Notes: a model not told the origin generated them from the letters alone. DNA of 64,000 bases from Phycisphaerales bacterium (GCA_029242715.1 JAQWTL010000012.1:1-64000); one strand, 5' to 3'; counted from the first letter of the stretch, positions 53,786 through 62,674 are shown. A program made the numbers and translations.

Positions 53786-54300
53786 CGAGTGCCTTTGAGG
53801 GCCCGCAGTCGAACGGACTCAAGATTTTGCATGTCAAGATCAGTTGATTGCTGCGAGTTCAATCCAAGTCGTCGGATTGATCCCGGTGGCAATTCGATGG
53901 CAATTCGAGCAGGGAACACACTGGAGTAACCCGGCATTCGCAACTTGTAGGCGCCTTCTGTTTCTCCAGGCCTTTTCTGGGGTTCAGTGACCATCTCATG
54001 GACGGCCGTGATTCGGCCCATGCCATCCACAAAAATCAGATCGATGTCCGAGAGGCAGTTGCCCATCCAGAAAGAACGCATCTGGCTGTCTTCAAAAATG
54101 AAGAGCATCCCCGTTCCCGGTGGGATCGTTTCTCGATGCATGAGTCCCTGCTCGATCTGTCCAGGCGAAACGGCAAGTTCCATCTTCCACGACTCCCCTC
54201 CAACCTGGATGGTCTCATGGGTAGGCGGTTGAGCACGTTCACAGCAACTGGCAAAGAGCAGCAGCAGCAGCCAGATTCTCCGGGTCAGGATCCAAGCCAC
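53782..54300 (-). CDS. DUF192-family lipoprotein
   Basis: A 172-aa protein with a lipoprotein signal (RIWLLLLLFASCC). The DUF192 core is clear: GLMHRETIPPGTGMLFIFED, SFWMGNCLSDIDLIFVD, and GMGRITAVHEM. Function unknown for the family. It starts inside the end of gluQ (16-bp overlap) on the same strand. Confidence 0.85.
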   Translation of the reverse strand: MAWILTRRIWLLLLLFASCCERAQPPTHETIQVGGESWKMELAVSPGQIEQGLMHRETIPPGTGMLFIFEDSQMRSFWMGNCLSDIDLIFVDGMGRITAVHEMVTEPQKRPGETEGAYKLRMPGYSSVFPARIAIELPPGSIRRLGLNSQQSTDLDMQNLESVRLRALKGTR

Positions 54301-55226
54301 GTATCGTCCTCCTCAGTGAACACGATATCTTCCCCTGGAAGTACTGAGATATCGAACAGGTCAATCACGTCCTGGCTGCTGATGGGTTCTCTATTGGGGG
54401 TCAGTCCGCACCAATAGCACAGCAGCCCAATGATCTTCTCGGGGCCCACTCCTTGCTTGCGGTAGGTTTCCAATCGTGTGTCCCCATGTCGTTTGGCCAG
54501 TCGTTTTCCATCCGCGCCTCGGACCAGAGGCAGGTGCCACCATCTTGGCGAGGTTGCTCCAAGGCTTCTGTAGATCAATTGTTGTCGTGCAGCACTGGAG
54601 AGCAAATCGTCTCCTCTGATGACATCTGTGATGTTCTGTCTGAGGTCATCCACCACGACAGCCAACTGGTAGGAAGGTTCATTGCGGACCGTCCAGGCTA
54701 CGAAGTCGCCACAGTCATCCGCCGGAGTGAATTCGTGATCGCCGGAGCATTCATCTTGTACTGGCTCAGGAGTTGAGGGGACAAGGAACCTCCAGTGGAC
54801 ACCTTCCTGTGGCTCAAAGGCTCGAGGGATGCCAGCCTCGGGAGGCCTGAGGGTTTCTGGAAAACGGGTTTCGTGGTCGCCTTCCTGGGGAGCAGAGGCT
54901 GCGGAGGCGATATCTCGACGGCTCAATGTGCAGGGGTAGACCAGCCCGGCTTCTGCCAGAAGATTCATGGCCTGCATGTATGGGTTGCGGTCTGTCGATT
55001 GAACGAGTGGTTCGCCATCCCAGTCCACTCCAAGCCAGCGAAGTGTCTCCATCGCTGACTGATCTGAGCCGGCGCGAATTCTGGGGCCGTCAAAATCCTC
55101 AATTCTCATGACCAGTTGCCATCCCTTTGATCGAGCCAGTGCCCAATTCCACAGGAAAGTCCGGGCATTGCCCAGATGGAGGGCGCCTGTGGGAGATGGG
55201 GCGAGTCGAGAGCAGGGAGTGGACAT
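54285..55226 (-). CDS. gluQ: Glutamyl-Q tRNA(Asp) synthetase
   Basis: Attaches glutamate to queuosine at position 34 of tRNA(Asp). The 313-aa protein is a truncated GluRS: SRLAPSPTGALHLGNARTFL with the HIGH-like HLGN, RIEDFDGPR, and KRLAKRHGDTRLE as the KMSKS-like loop, without an anticodon-binding domain. Together with queE it implies an active queuosine pathway in the organism. The length is usual for GluQRS. Confidence 0.92.
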   Translation of the reverse strand: MSTPCSRLAPSPTGALHLGNARTFLWNWALARSKGWQLVMRIEDFDGPRIRAGSDQSAMETLRWLGVDWDGEPLVQSTDRNPYMQAMNLLAEAGLVYPCTLSRRDIASAASAPQEGDHETRFPETLRPPEAGIPRAFEPQEGVHWRFLVPSTPEPVQDECSGDHEFTPADDCGDFVAWTVRNEPSYQLAVVVDDLRQNITDVIRGDDLLSSAARQQLIYRSLGATSPRWWHLPLVRGADGKRLAKRHGDTRLETYRKQGVGPEKIIGLLCYWCGLTPNREPISSQDVIDLFDISVLPGEDIVFTEEDDTWLGS

Positions 55227-55323
55227 GCTGTCATGCTACGTCCAGTGGGAGCAGAGATGATGTTGTGCCCAGGCGTTGACAGGCGGAGGCTCAGCGGTGA
55301 ATGTATGGGCAGCCCTGCCTGGA

Positions 55324-55356
55324 GCAGGACACCAAGCAGGACACCAAGCAGGACAC
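55324..55356 (+). repeat. Tandem 12-bp repeat before the pterin dehydratase gene
   Basis: GCAGGACACCAA occurs at 55324-55335 and 55336-55347, with a partial third copy GCAGGACAC at 55348-55356. Each copy contains AGGA. The last AGGA lies about eight bases before ATG 55361. The repeat is in frame with an upstream ATG (55301), where it would encode Gln-Asp-Thr-Lys repeats. Confidence 0.85.
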
Positions 55357-55360
55357 TTCG

Positions 55361-55645
55361 ATGGAAAAGCTTGAGTCGGACAATATTGAAGCCCGCATGG
55401 AATCCGTGCCTGACTGGACGCTCAGCGGTGACAACTTGCAGCGGACCATTGGATTCGATGATTTTCGGGCGGCCATGGAATTCGTGAACAAGTTGGCTGA
55501 TGCTGCAGAAGCATCTGGGCATCACCCAGACATCATGATCCGGTATGGCAAGGTGACCCTGACGCTCACGACCCATGACGCGGGTGGCCTGACTGAGAAA
55601 GATTTTGAAATGGCTGCCAGAATCGACGCGCTTCAGCCCATCTGA
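55361..55645 (+). CDS. phhB: 4a-hydroxytetrahydrobiopterin dehydratase
   Basis: Recycles the pterin cofactor of aromatic amino acid hydroxylases; also known as a dimerisation factor. The 94-aa protein fits PCD length and shows MESVPDWTLSGDNLQRTIGF, an AMEFVNKLADAAEASGHHPD helix with the catalytic His-His-Pro, and VTLTLTTHDAGGLTEKDFE. ATG 55361 gives the normal start; an upstream ATG 55301 would add a repeat-encoded extension. Confidence 0.92.
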   Translation: MEKLESDNIEARMESVPDWTLSGDNLQRTIGFDDFRAAMEFVNKLADAAEASGHHPDIMIRYGKVTLTLTTHDAGGLTEKDFEMAARIDALQPI

Positions 55646-55659
55646 TTCTTGTTCAAGCC

Positions 55660-56736
55660 CTACTCGCCGATCAGAATTTCACGGACGATATCAGCCCTCG
55701 CACCTCGTGCGTCCTCTGGTGAAATCTGTCCGCCGACATGTTGTCGAAGATGTCCAGGTTGGACCAGCAGCATCAGCGTATTGACGGTGTCCAGTGTGAT
55801 TGATTCAGCGGCATCCTTGAGCATGTCGAGGCAGACACCCAGTCGAAGTCTGCTGAGCAGTTTCATTGCTTCATCCAGTTTGAGCATCCGGGCAGTTCCC
55901 AAGGTTCCGAACGCACGGAAAACCCGGTCTTCCAATGATCGCCTGTGCTTGTCGAGCAGCACTTGTCTGGCCGCTTGTTCATATTGAACGAGGCCAGGAA
56001 TGATCGTGCTCTCAAATTCTTCAAGGATGTCATCTTCGCTTCGGCCAAGGGTGATTTGATTACTGATCTGGTAGAAATTTCCTGTGGATTCAGACCCTTC
56101 ACCATAGAAGCCACGCACGGCCAGGTGCAGATCCTTGGCAGCCTGCCGTACCCGGCCGATGTCATTGGTCAGGCGCAAGGCAGGCAGATGCAGCATTGCA
56201 GACATGCGAATGCCTGTCCCGACATTGGTAGGGCAGGCGCTCAGGTAGCCCCATCGTTCGCGGTAGGCGTAATCCATATGGTTGCCAATTGAATCATCGA
56301 GTGTCATGCAGGCTTCTGTAGCGGCTCGAAGCTGGAGGCCTGGCCTGAGGACCTGTATACGGACATGGTCTTCCTCGTTGACCATGACACTTGCCCGTTC
56401 ATTTTCCGCAACAGCAACACCACGATGGATCGTGTTTTCCGCATGCTGTCGTGAAATCAAGTGACGTTCTACGAGCAACTGTCGTTCATGGCTGGATGAT
56501 TGTTCCAGATCGACCCATATCATTCGTTCATTGAGTGGAACATGCAGCAGGAGGTGTCTGGCTGTTCGAACCACGTATTCGCACTGCTCAGAACTGGCGC
56601 GGTTCACGAATGGAATGCCATCGAGGTTGCGGGCGATGCGGACACGTGAACTGAGAACTACATCGGATCCCGGGGCATCTTCATGTCCTTCGTGTCCAGG
56701 TCGATCACTGCCCATTGATGCATCGTGATCTGTCAA
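55660..56736 (-). CDS. mcsB: Protein-arginine kinase McsB
   Basis: Phosphorylates arginine residues and marks proteins for ClpCP in Firmicutes. The 358-aa protein has the phosphagen-kinase fold: LSSRVRIARNLDGIPF (residues about 28-43), ENERASVMVNEEDHVRIQVL, RWGYLSACPTNVGTGIRMSA and a C-terminal LRLGVCLDML. The allosteric phospho-arginine site RDXXRA near the C-terminus of Firmicute McsB aligns with ARGARA here, so its first Arg and the Asp are not conserved. ATGA overlap with mcsA. No ctsR or clpC is next to it. Confidence 0.92.
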   Translation of the reverse strand: MTDHDASMGSDRPGHEGHEDAPGSDVVLSSRVRIARNLDGIPFVNRASSEQCEYVVRTARHLLLHVPLNERMIWVDLEQSSSHERQLLVERHLISRQHAENTIHRGVAVAENERASVMVNEEDHVRIQVLRPGLQLRAATEACMTLDDSIGNHMDYAYRERWGYLSACPTNVGTGIRMSAMLHLPALRLTNDIGRVRQAAKDLHLAVRGFYGEGSESTGNFYQISNQITLGRSEDDILEEFESTIIPGLVQYEQAARQVLLDKHRRSLEDRVFRAFGTLGTARMLKLDEAMKLLSRLRLGVCLDMLKDAAESITLDTVNTLMLLVQPGHLRQHVGGQISPEDARGARADIVREILIGE

Positions 56737-57242
56737 GCCTTGTCGCCTTCCGTGGTTTCCTCAGGAGTTGCCTGGCTCAACTGGCTGATGCGGTCGCGAA
56801 TTTCCGCAGCCCGCTCGTATTGCTCACGGCTCAATGCAGTGGCAAGCGCCTGCATCAGTTGCCGCTCTTCCCGCTGCCGTTTCGATTGACTGTCCTCGTT
56901 GGCTACACCTCTGCCAATATGGTGGGTGGCGCCAGCCTGGGCACGTTCGATCAGTCGGCCCAGCGGTTCTTCGAAGGTGTCATAGCATGCGGGGCAGCCA
57001 ATGAGACTGTGCTGTCGCACTTGGGCGAAGCTCGTACCGCATTCCGGGCAACGAGGTGCCATCACGGTCGGTTTTCCACTGCCGCTGATCTTGGAGAGCA
57101 ATTTGTTGCCCGGTTGCTGCCCAGGCATAGCCACGCCCGCTTCGCGTGCATGGTCGATGCAAAGGTGCACTTCCTTCTTCACACCATGAGCGATGGTTAC
57201 TTCGTGAACGACTGCCGGCTTGTCACAGATGTCGCATTTCAT
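56733..57242 (-). CDS. mcsA: McsA, activator of McsB (zinc and UVR motif)
   Basis: A 169-aa protein. CxxC pairs for zinc: CDICDKPAVVHE at residue 3, CIDH near 28, CPECGTSF near 66 and CPACYDTF near 83. The C-terminal UvrB/UvrC motif reads LSREQYERAAEIRDRI. In Firmicutes McsA activates McsB. It precedes mcsB with a four-base overlap. Confidence 0.93.
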   Translation of the reverse strand: MKCDICDKPAVVHEVTIAHGVKKEVHLCIDHAREAGVAMPGQQPGNKLLSKISGSGKPTVMAPRCPECGTSFAQVRQHSLIGCPACYDTFEEPLGRLIERAQAGATHHIGRGVANEDSQSKRQREERQLMQALATALSREQYERAAEIRDRISQLSQATPEETTEGDKA

Positions 57243-57312
57243 GTGCAGGCAAGGCCTCTATCCAAGTCTAACAACCAAATGGTCGGAATCCTGCATGGGA
57301 ATGATGGAACAT

Positions 57313-58161
57313 TCAGGTTGTTGTTGCCGGTTTGGGCTGTCCGGATTCCAGGGCCCTTCTGATTGCTACGACTTGACCAAGCAGCTCAGGAATGCCAGAA
57401 AGTGCCTGGACCGTGGCAGAGTCACTGGATGCGGCGGGGGGGTTCGGATGGCACTCAATGAACAGTGCGTGGACGCCTGCTGCAGTTGCTGCTCTGGCCA
57501 GCAGATCGGCGCGATCCGGGCGACCTCCAGATTGGCCGTCACCTGCTCCTGGCAACTGCGTGGAGTGGGTCACATCGAAGCATACGGGTCGCTCAAGTGC
57601 GAGCATGTCTCCGAGCCCGATGAAGTCATTTACCAGTCGGTTATATCCAAAGAAGGTGCCTCTTTCAGTGAGCATCATGTCCTGGCATCCAGCTGCCTCG
57701 AGCTTGTTCAGGACGTGTTGCATGTCATGAGGAGACAGGAACTGCCCTTTCTTGACGTTGACCGCTTTGCCTGTCGCGGCACAAGCTTTCAGGAGATCGG
57801 TCTGGCGGCATAGGAAAGCCGGGACCTGCAGGAGATCGACATGTTGGCCTGCCAGTTCAGCCTGGTCTGGCTCATGGATATCCGTGCAAATCGGCAGACC
57901 GGTTGTCTCCCGGATCGAGGCCAGGGCCTTGAGGCCCTCCTCCAGACCTGGGCCACGATTTGAGGAAAGGCTTGTTCGATTGGCCTTGTCAAAGCTGGCT
58001 TTGAAGATGAGAGGCAGTCCGGCTTCGGAGCAGGCCATCGCCAGTTCCCGGGCGATGGCAAGGTCAATTTCGCCACCTTCAAGCACGCAGGGGCCGGCAA
58101 TGACCACCAGTGGGTGGCCTGGCCCGATGGTGATATCTGCAATTCGACACATGTTTGGCAT
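57313..58161 (-). CDS. kdsA: Kdo-8-phosphate synthase
   Basis: Condenses arabinose 5-phosphate with PEP to Kdo 8-phosphate. The start of the barrel, VVIAGPCVLEGG, carries the Cys of metal-dependent (type II) enzymes where metal-free ones have Asn. Also visible: FKASFDKANRTS, TDIHEPDQAELAGQHVDLLQ, VNVKKGQFLSPHDM, LTERGTFFGYNRLVNDF, and FDVTHSTQLPG. ATG 58161 (or 58152) gives the usual ~280 aa; the upstream frame to 58263 crosses a C8 tract and lacks homology. Confidence 0.94.
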   Translation of the reverse strand: MPNMCRIADITIGPGHPLVVIAGPCVLEGGEIDLAIARELAMACSEAGLPLIFKASFDKANRTSLSSNRGPGLEEGLKALASIRETTGLPICTDIHEPDQAELAGQHVDLLQVPAFLCRQTDLLKACAATGKAVNVKKGQFLSPHDMQHVLNKLEAAGCQDMMLTERGTFFGYNRLVNDFIGLGDMLALERPVCFDVTHSTQLPGAGDGQSGGRPDRADLLARAATAAGVHALFIECHPNPPAASSDSATVQALSGIPELLGQVVAIRRALESGQPKPATTT

Positions 58162-58378
58162 CCCAACAGCGTATCCGGGGGGGGCTGGCAGGGAAAACCC
58201 GCCTTTATCGGCACCTGGAGAGGGATCGGCGAACCGCTTGGGGGGAGCATGAATAGTAATCATTAAGGGAATGATCGTTTCAACCAGACATTCTGCTTGA
58301 CTGAGACCCAGTCCGAGCCGATCTATTTTGTAAGGCCCAAGTCAATCATCAAGGTTGGGGGGCCATTGGAGGCCTGAG

Positions 58379-59170
58379 ATGTCGCAGATGCCAAGGGAAC
58401 CCGAGGCTTTTTCTGAGCAGGTACTACGTATCCTGAGGCGGTTGAATCCCGATGGGGATGCATCGCTGGCAGGACCGATGGACCTGATCTACAACGGCCG
58501 CCAACTTGCGTTGAACAATCTGTACAGAATGGTGTGCTGCGATCCTGATCGTGGTGTTGAGATCGTGGATGAATTCCTTGACCGAATGGCTGAGGGCGAT
58601 TCGCTCGGGAGTGTTCCCATGCCATTGGAATTGGCTCGCACTCGAGTCATGCCGCGAATTCAGCCGGAATCGATCTTCGAGAGACTGGACCGCCAGCAGG
58701 TGGCGCACCTTCCCTTTGTCAATGGCACAGTCATCGTTTTCGTCATTGACATGCCACGGTTGACAGTAAGCATTACGACCGAGCAGATGCTTCGATGGGG
58801 CATTACCGTTGATGATCTTGACTGCTGGTCTCGCGAGAATCTTCAGTCATACACTCCAGATCTCAAGGTCCAGTTCATCGAAGGTGATGATGGTGGACGT
58901 GCTGCAGTCTTCTCGGTTCAGGATGGTTATGACGCAGCGAGACTCCTGCTGGGAACGCTTCATGAGAGGTTGGCGCCAGAACTGCGTGGTGATTTCTTTG
59001 TCGCAACGCCTGCGCGTGACCTCTTCGTCGCACTTTCAATTGCACCAGATGCCTTTGTTCAACGACTTCAGAAGCGGGCCAATCGCGATTTCCGACGGCT
59101 TCCCTATCCGATTACAGATGACTTTTTCGTCGTCACACGCGATGGAGTTGCAGGTACGCAGGCCGCGTAG
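58379..59170 (+). CDS. DUF1444-family protein
   Basis: A 263-aa cytoplasmic protein similar in layout to the DUF1444 (YtpP) family. Visible features are ALNNLYRMVCCDPDRGVEIV near residue 45, RVMPRIQPESIF, and FVVTRDGVAGTQAA at the end. No function is known. ATG 58379 starts a conserved-looking N-terminus; an ATG at 58355 is also in frame. Confidence 0.7.
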   Translation: MSQMPREPEAFSEQVLRILRRLNPDGDASLAGPMDLIYNGRQLALNNLYRMVCCDPDRGVEIVDEFLDRMAEGDSLGSVPMPLELARTRVMPRIQPESIFERLDRQQVAHLPFVNGTVIVFVIDMPRLTVSITTEQMLRWGITVDDLDCWSRENLQSYTPDLKVQFIEGDDGGRAAVFSVQDGYDAARLLLGTLHERLAPELRGDFFVATPARDLFVALSIAPDAFVQRLQKRANRDFRRLPYPITDDFFVVTRDGVAGTQAA

Positions 59171-59219
59171 GGCAGGATGATCGCCTGATCATCAGGTGCC
59201 GGGGTATCATCCCGTTGCC

Positions 59220-59834
59220 ATGCTTCTGCTGATCGACAACTACGACTCCTTCACCTGGAATCTGGTGCATGCCTTCGGGGCACTGCGGCCGGATATCCCT
59301 GTGGAGGTCTGTCGAAATGATCAGCTCACGCTGGAAGACGCCATCACGATGGCCCCCAGTCATCTTGTGATATCTCCAGGCCCCTGTACTCCCGAAGAGA
59401 CCGGGGTCTGTCGCGATCTGGTGCGTCATTTCACGGGGCGTATTCCAGTCCTCGGGGTATGTCTGGGGCACCAGGCGATTGCTGATGTCCATGGCATGGA
59501 GGTTGTCCAGCATGCACGGCCGATGCACGGAAAGACCTCAATGATCCATCATGATGGCAAGGGGCTTTTTCAAGACCTCCCAAATCCATTCGAGGCGACT
59601 CGCTACCACTCGCTGGTTGTTCGGCGGAACGCTGTTCCTGAAGACATGGAAGTCAGCGCCTGGACAGAGGAGGATGACATCATGGCATTGCGATGGAAAC
59701 CGGGATGGCCTGATGGAAATCAGGCAGCTCTGGTCGGTGTCCAGTTTCATCCAGAAAGCTTTCTTACAAGCCGTGGTCCCACGCTGCTTCAGAACTTTCT
59801 GTCGGCGCCGGTCCCCGGAGGTGTATCAACATGA
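59220..59834 (+). CDS. pabA: Glutamine amidotransferase, anthranilate/aminodeoxychorismate synthase component II
   Basis: Supplies ammonia for anthranilate or p-aminobenzoate synthesis. The 204-aa class I glutaminase has LLIDNYDSFTWNLVH at the N-terminus, the oxyanion ISPGPCTPEE, the nucleophile Cys81 in GVCLGHQ, and VGVQFHPESFLTSRG with the catalytic His and Glu. TrpG and PabA cannot be separated by eye, and no component I gene adjoins. Overlaps the next gene by ATGA. Confidence 0.93.
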   Translation: MLLLIDNYDSFTWNLVHAFGALRPDIPVEVCRNDQLTLEDAITMAPSHLVISPGPCTPEETGVCRDLVRHFTGRIPVLGVCLGHQAIADVHGMEVVQHARPMHGKTSMIHHDGKGLFQDLPNPFEATRYHSLVVRRNAVPEDMEVSAWTEEDDIMALRWKPGWPDGNQAALVGVQFHPESFLTSRGPTLLQNFLSAPVPGGVST

Positions 59835-60742
59835 TTCACGTCCTTGTGAGCCTTTTGCTACTGCTTCCTTCTGCTGTTCAAAAAGCAGTTGATCCAATCA
59901 GCCTTCTTGATGGTGTTGAACGCATCAATGAAGTCGTCATCGTGGAGGACGTTCCTTACGCCTCAGGCCATGCACGGCAGGTCATGGATGTGGCGATGCC
60001 GAATTCGCAAGATGGGCCATTGCCCGTAGTGGTCGTCATTCACGGCGGCGGTTGGGCCAATGGTGATAAATCGGATGTCAGGATGTTCCTTGAACCTCTT
60101 GCAAACGGAGGATGTCTGGCAATCAGTCCCAATTATCGAATGGCGCCAACGCATCCTGCTCCGGCTGCCATTCATGACATCAAGCATCTGCTGCGTTGGT
60201 TGAAATTGAATGCGGATGAACTGGGCATCGATCGTGATCGAGTGGCTCTGATGGGGTTCAGTGCGGGAGGGCATCTATCTGCCATTGTCGGGATGACCTC
60301 TGATACCCGCGTCCTTGATCCACCTTCCAGCAAGAAGGCCAACAGGAAGGACGGGCAGGTGAAAATCTGCTGTGTGGCCTCCATTGGTGGGCCCATGGAT
60401 CTCACGGGCACTTTTCCAGAGATTGCGGAGCCTCTCGTCCGTGGTTGGGCAGGACCTCCCAAAGGCAAAGGTGGGCCGCGTTCGCTCTACAGTCCGGTTC
60501 GCTGGGTCAGCCGGAAGGACCCACCTGTCATGTTGATTCATGGTGAAGCAGACCAGGTTGTTCCGCTGGACAATATCAGCGGAATGAAGCTCGAATGTGA
60601 CAAGAAGGGCGTGTCCTGCAGGATTCACCTGGTTGATGAGGGGTCGCATATTCCGGAATACAAATCCTACGTGGTGCCCCTTGCTGGTTTTCTGGATGAG
60701 CATCTGGATTCCAGCATCAACACCGGCTTGAATCGCAAATGA
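59831..60742 (+). CDS. Secreted alpha/beta hydrolase (esterase)
   Basis: A 303-aa protein with a signal peptide (VLVSLLLLLPSAVQKA). The alpha/beta hydrolase motifs are complete: oxyanion VVIHGGGWANGDK, nucleophile GFSAGGH, Asp in HGEADQVVP and His in EGSHIPEY. Family resembles BD-FAE/carboxylesterase-type enzymes acting on acetylated or feruloylated sugars, but substrate is uncertain. Starts inside the stop of the amidotransferase gene. Confidence 0.88.
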   Translation: MIHVLVSLLLLLPSAVQKAVDPISLLDGVERINEVVIVEDVPYASGHARQVMDVAMPNSQDGPLPVVVVIHGGGWANGDKSDVRMFLEPLANGGCLAISPNYRMAPTHPAPAAIHDIKHLLRWLKLNADELGIDRDRVALMGFSAGGHLSAIVGMTSDTRVLDPPSSKKANRKDGQVKICCVASIGGPMDLTGTFPEIAEPLVRGWAGPPKGKGGPRSLYSPVRWVSRKDPPVMLIHGEADQVVPLDNISGMKLECDKKGVSCRIHLVDEGSHIPEYKSYVVPLAGFLDEHLDSSINTGLNRK

Positions 60743-60829
60743 AGCATTGAAGTCGTGAGTTCACTGCTGGAGAAGGTGCCGTCAAGAAGGTACCGTGCCT
60801 TGGTTGTTTCGATCCCCCTGGAGCACACG

Positions 60830-61234
60830 ATGAAACCAGATCCAAACTTCGAAGCCTTGCTGGAATCCACAGACTCCTCCGGCGTTGTGTTGAACCCTCC
60901 GGGAAACACCTACCAGTTGCATCTTCTCACGGAGTCACCACTGGCAGGCGTATCCATTGGTGATCGTGTGACCGGTACTGCCCGCGCACGCGCTCTGCGA
61001 GTTCACCGCGCAACTGGAGGGGGCGCATTCATCGAACCAGTCGTCGGCGAACCCAGAATCGTTGCTGGCCGCGTTCTTTCGACAAACGAGGATGGCTTGA
61101 TCCTGGTCAGGTCGGCGATCCCGCTTCTGATCGAGCTCGAGGATGAGTCGGATCGTGAGAGTTGCGTTCCTGGTGAGTTCGTGAATTTTCATGTGCAGTC
61201 TGGCGCCACGTTTCAGCCTGCCAGTGCATCGTGA
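60830..61234 (+). CDS. Hypothetical protein
   Basis: A 134-aa protein of unknown function, rich in beta strands, with YQLHLLTESPLAGVSIGDRV and GRVLSTNEDGLILV; an OB- or ferredoxin-reductase-like barrel is possible but not shown. ATG 60830 was chosen over GTG 60755. It ends on GTGA, overlapping the molybdopterin gene start, so the two are coupled. Confidence 0.6.
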   Translation: MKPDPNFEALLESTDSSGVVLNPPGNTYQLHLLTESPLAGVSIGDRVTGTARARALRVHRATGGGAFIEPVVGEPRIVAGRVLSTNEDGLILVRSAIPLLIELEDESDRESCVPGEFVNFHVQSGATFQPASAS

Positions 61235-61872
61235 ACAGCACGACTCCTTCCAGTCGACCTGTCATCATCAGCCCGGATACCTGTCGTGGTGAAGGCGATC
61301 CTTCTTTTCGCACGCCTCCAGGGCAGACGCTGACTTCCAAGTGGCCGGTTCTTCATTTCGGGGAAGTCCAGGACATCGATCGTGATGGCTGGACACTGGA
61401 GATTGATGGGCTCTGTGAATCGCCTCTCACTCTTGGCTGGAAGGATCTGATGCAATTGCCTCAGGTTGATCTCCACTGTGATATCCATTGTGTGACGCGT
61501 TGGTCGCGGTTGGATAATCGGATGACCGGTGTGCCTGTCAGTGCGATCCTGGAACTGGTTCGACCTTTGCCGGAGGCTCGATTTGTGATCCAGCATGCAG
61601 ATTCCGACCCGGATGGAAGTTGGACAACGAACTTGCCGTTGGAGGTATTTGGCGGGGAAGACTGCATTCTTGCCCATGCCCATGATGGCCAGCCATTGTC
61701 AGCGGAGCACGGGGGTCCAGTGAGAACCATGGTTCCTCGTCGCTACTCCTGGAAAGGGGCGAAGTGGCTGCGGCGGATTGAACTGGCAACGGATGATCGA
61801 CCGGGGTTCTGGGAGCTCAACGGGTATCACAACGATGGTGACCCCTGGAGAGAAGAACGAAGCGGTTGGTAG
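61231..61872 (+). CDS. Molybdopterin-binding oxidoreductase (sulfite oxidase/MsrP-like)
   Basis: A 213-aa protein with the oxidoreductase molybdopterin-binding fold: EIDGLCESPLTLGWKDLMQL, the Mo-ligand Cys87 in CDIHCVTRWSRLDN, GVPVSAILEL, and the C-terminal RTMVPRRYSWKGAKWLRRIE. No Tat or Sec signal is visible, so it is probably cytoplasmic, unlike MsrP. Substrate unknown. Start is GTG overlapping the upstream hypothetical gene. Confidence 0.88.
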   Translation: MNSTTPSSRPVIISPDTCRGEGDPSFRTPPGQTLTSKWPVLHFGEVQDIDRDGWTLEIDGLCESPLTLGWKDLMQLPQVDLHCDIHCVTRWSRLDNRMTGVPVSAILELVRPLPEARFVIQHADSDPDGSWTTNLPLEVFGGEDCILAHAHDGQPLSAEHGGPVRTMVPRRYSWKGAKWLRRIELATDDRPGFWELNGYHNDGDPWREERSGW

Positions 61873-61895
61873 GGGCGGGGTTGCCCCTGCTCTGG

Positions 61896-62603
61896 TCAGT
61901 TCTTCAATGTGAGGTTCTGAATCAGAGTCTTGTAGCCATCAGCATTCGCTGAAACCGTTTCTGCTGGCCCCAGCAACTTGATGAAGACCGAACCATCAGG
62001 CGTTTCGATGATTGTGACCAGCATCCTGTAATCGGCTTTGTGCCAACCGCCGCCCATGCCGAGATACTCGCCCTCAAGATCCACCATCGTGGTTGACAGT
62101 TCATTTACGGTCTTGGCATCGATTGTGGGCCGGGGAGGGCTGCCATCGGTACTGCGAAACTGTCGTGTCCAGCGGTCAATATTGTTCTGGATCGTATTGC
62201 CACTCGCTTCGGGGAAAGTCGTTACGACGAGCTCTGCAGGTTCGGCGCCTTCGCGGCCTGGAACGATCCACTGGGCAACGCGAAAATGATGCCTTGGTGG
62301 TTCCCATGTCCATGTCACGGGTATCGGGCCACTGAGTCCAGCGAATTCCGCCTTGCCGGGTGGTTGAGGCGTGTGTGTGTTGTCCTCTTGATCTGAGGTT
62401 GCCGCCTGATCCCGGCTGGGTCGTGTCGTTGATGGCGATGCCATGGACACTGCAGGTGTCGAGCCAGGAAATGAGGTTACTTCTGCATTCACATTTGCAG
62501 GAGGAGGCAACTGTGGTTCATCGCAGCCACTGGAGATCGTGAAAGCAAACGAGATGAGGAGGGCAGGCAGGCAAGTTCGCATGGTTGATGATCGTCTGGT
62601 CAT
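61896..62603 (-). CDS. Hypothetical lipoprotein
   Basis: A 235-aa protein with a lipobox (ISFAFTISSGC) and a Pro/Ser/Thr-rich linker, then a mixed domain with PVTWTWEPPRHHFRVAQW and EGEYLGMGGGWHKADYRML. No family recognised. ATG 62603 was preferred over the ORF start 62651, which overlaps the divergent gene's upstream region. Confidence 0.6.
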   Translation of the reverse strand: MTRRSSTMRTCLPALLISFAFTISSGCDEPQLPPPANVNAEVTSFPGSTPAVSMASPSTTRPSRDQAATSDQEDNTHTPQPPGKAEFAGLSGPIPVTWTWEPPRHHFRVAQWIVPGREGAEPAELVVTTFPEASGNTIQNNIDRWTRQFRSTDGSPPRPTIDAKTVNELSTTMVDLEGEYLGMGGGWHKADYRMLVTIIETPDGSVFIKLLGPAETVSANADGYKTLIQNLTLKN

Positions 62604-62674
62604 GGGTTGAGGGCGGGGGACAGGCACAGGTTGCTCCAGACGACATAGCATAGGCGTTTGAACGGGAGCGTGAC

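Noticed and set aside
58177-58184. C8/G8 homopolymer in front of kdsA as a possible phase-variation tract
   Set aside because: It lies upstream of the preferred start, and runs of seven G are frequent in this window (for example in dxr and rseP), so it is not special.
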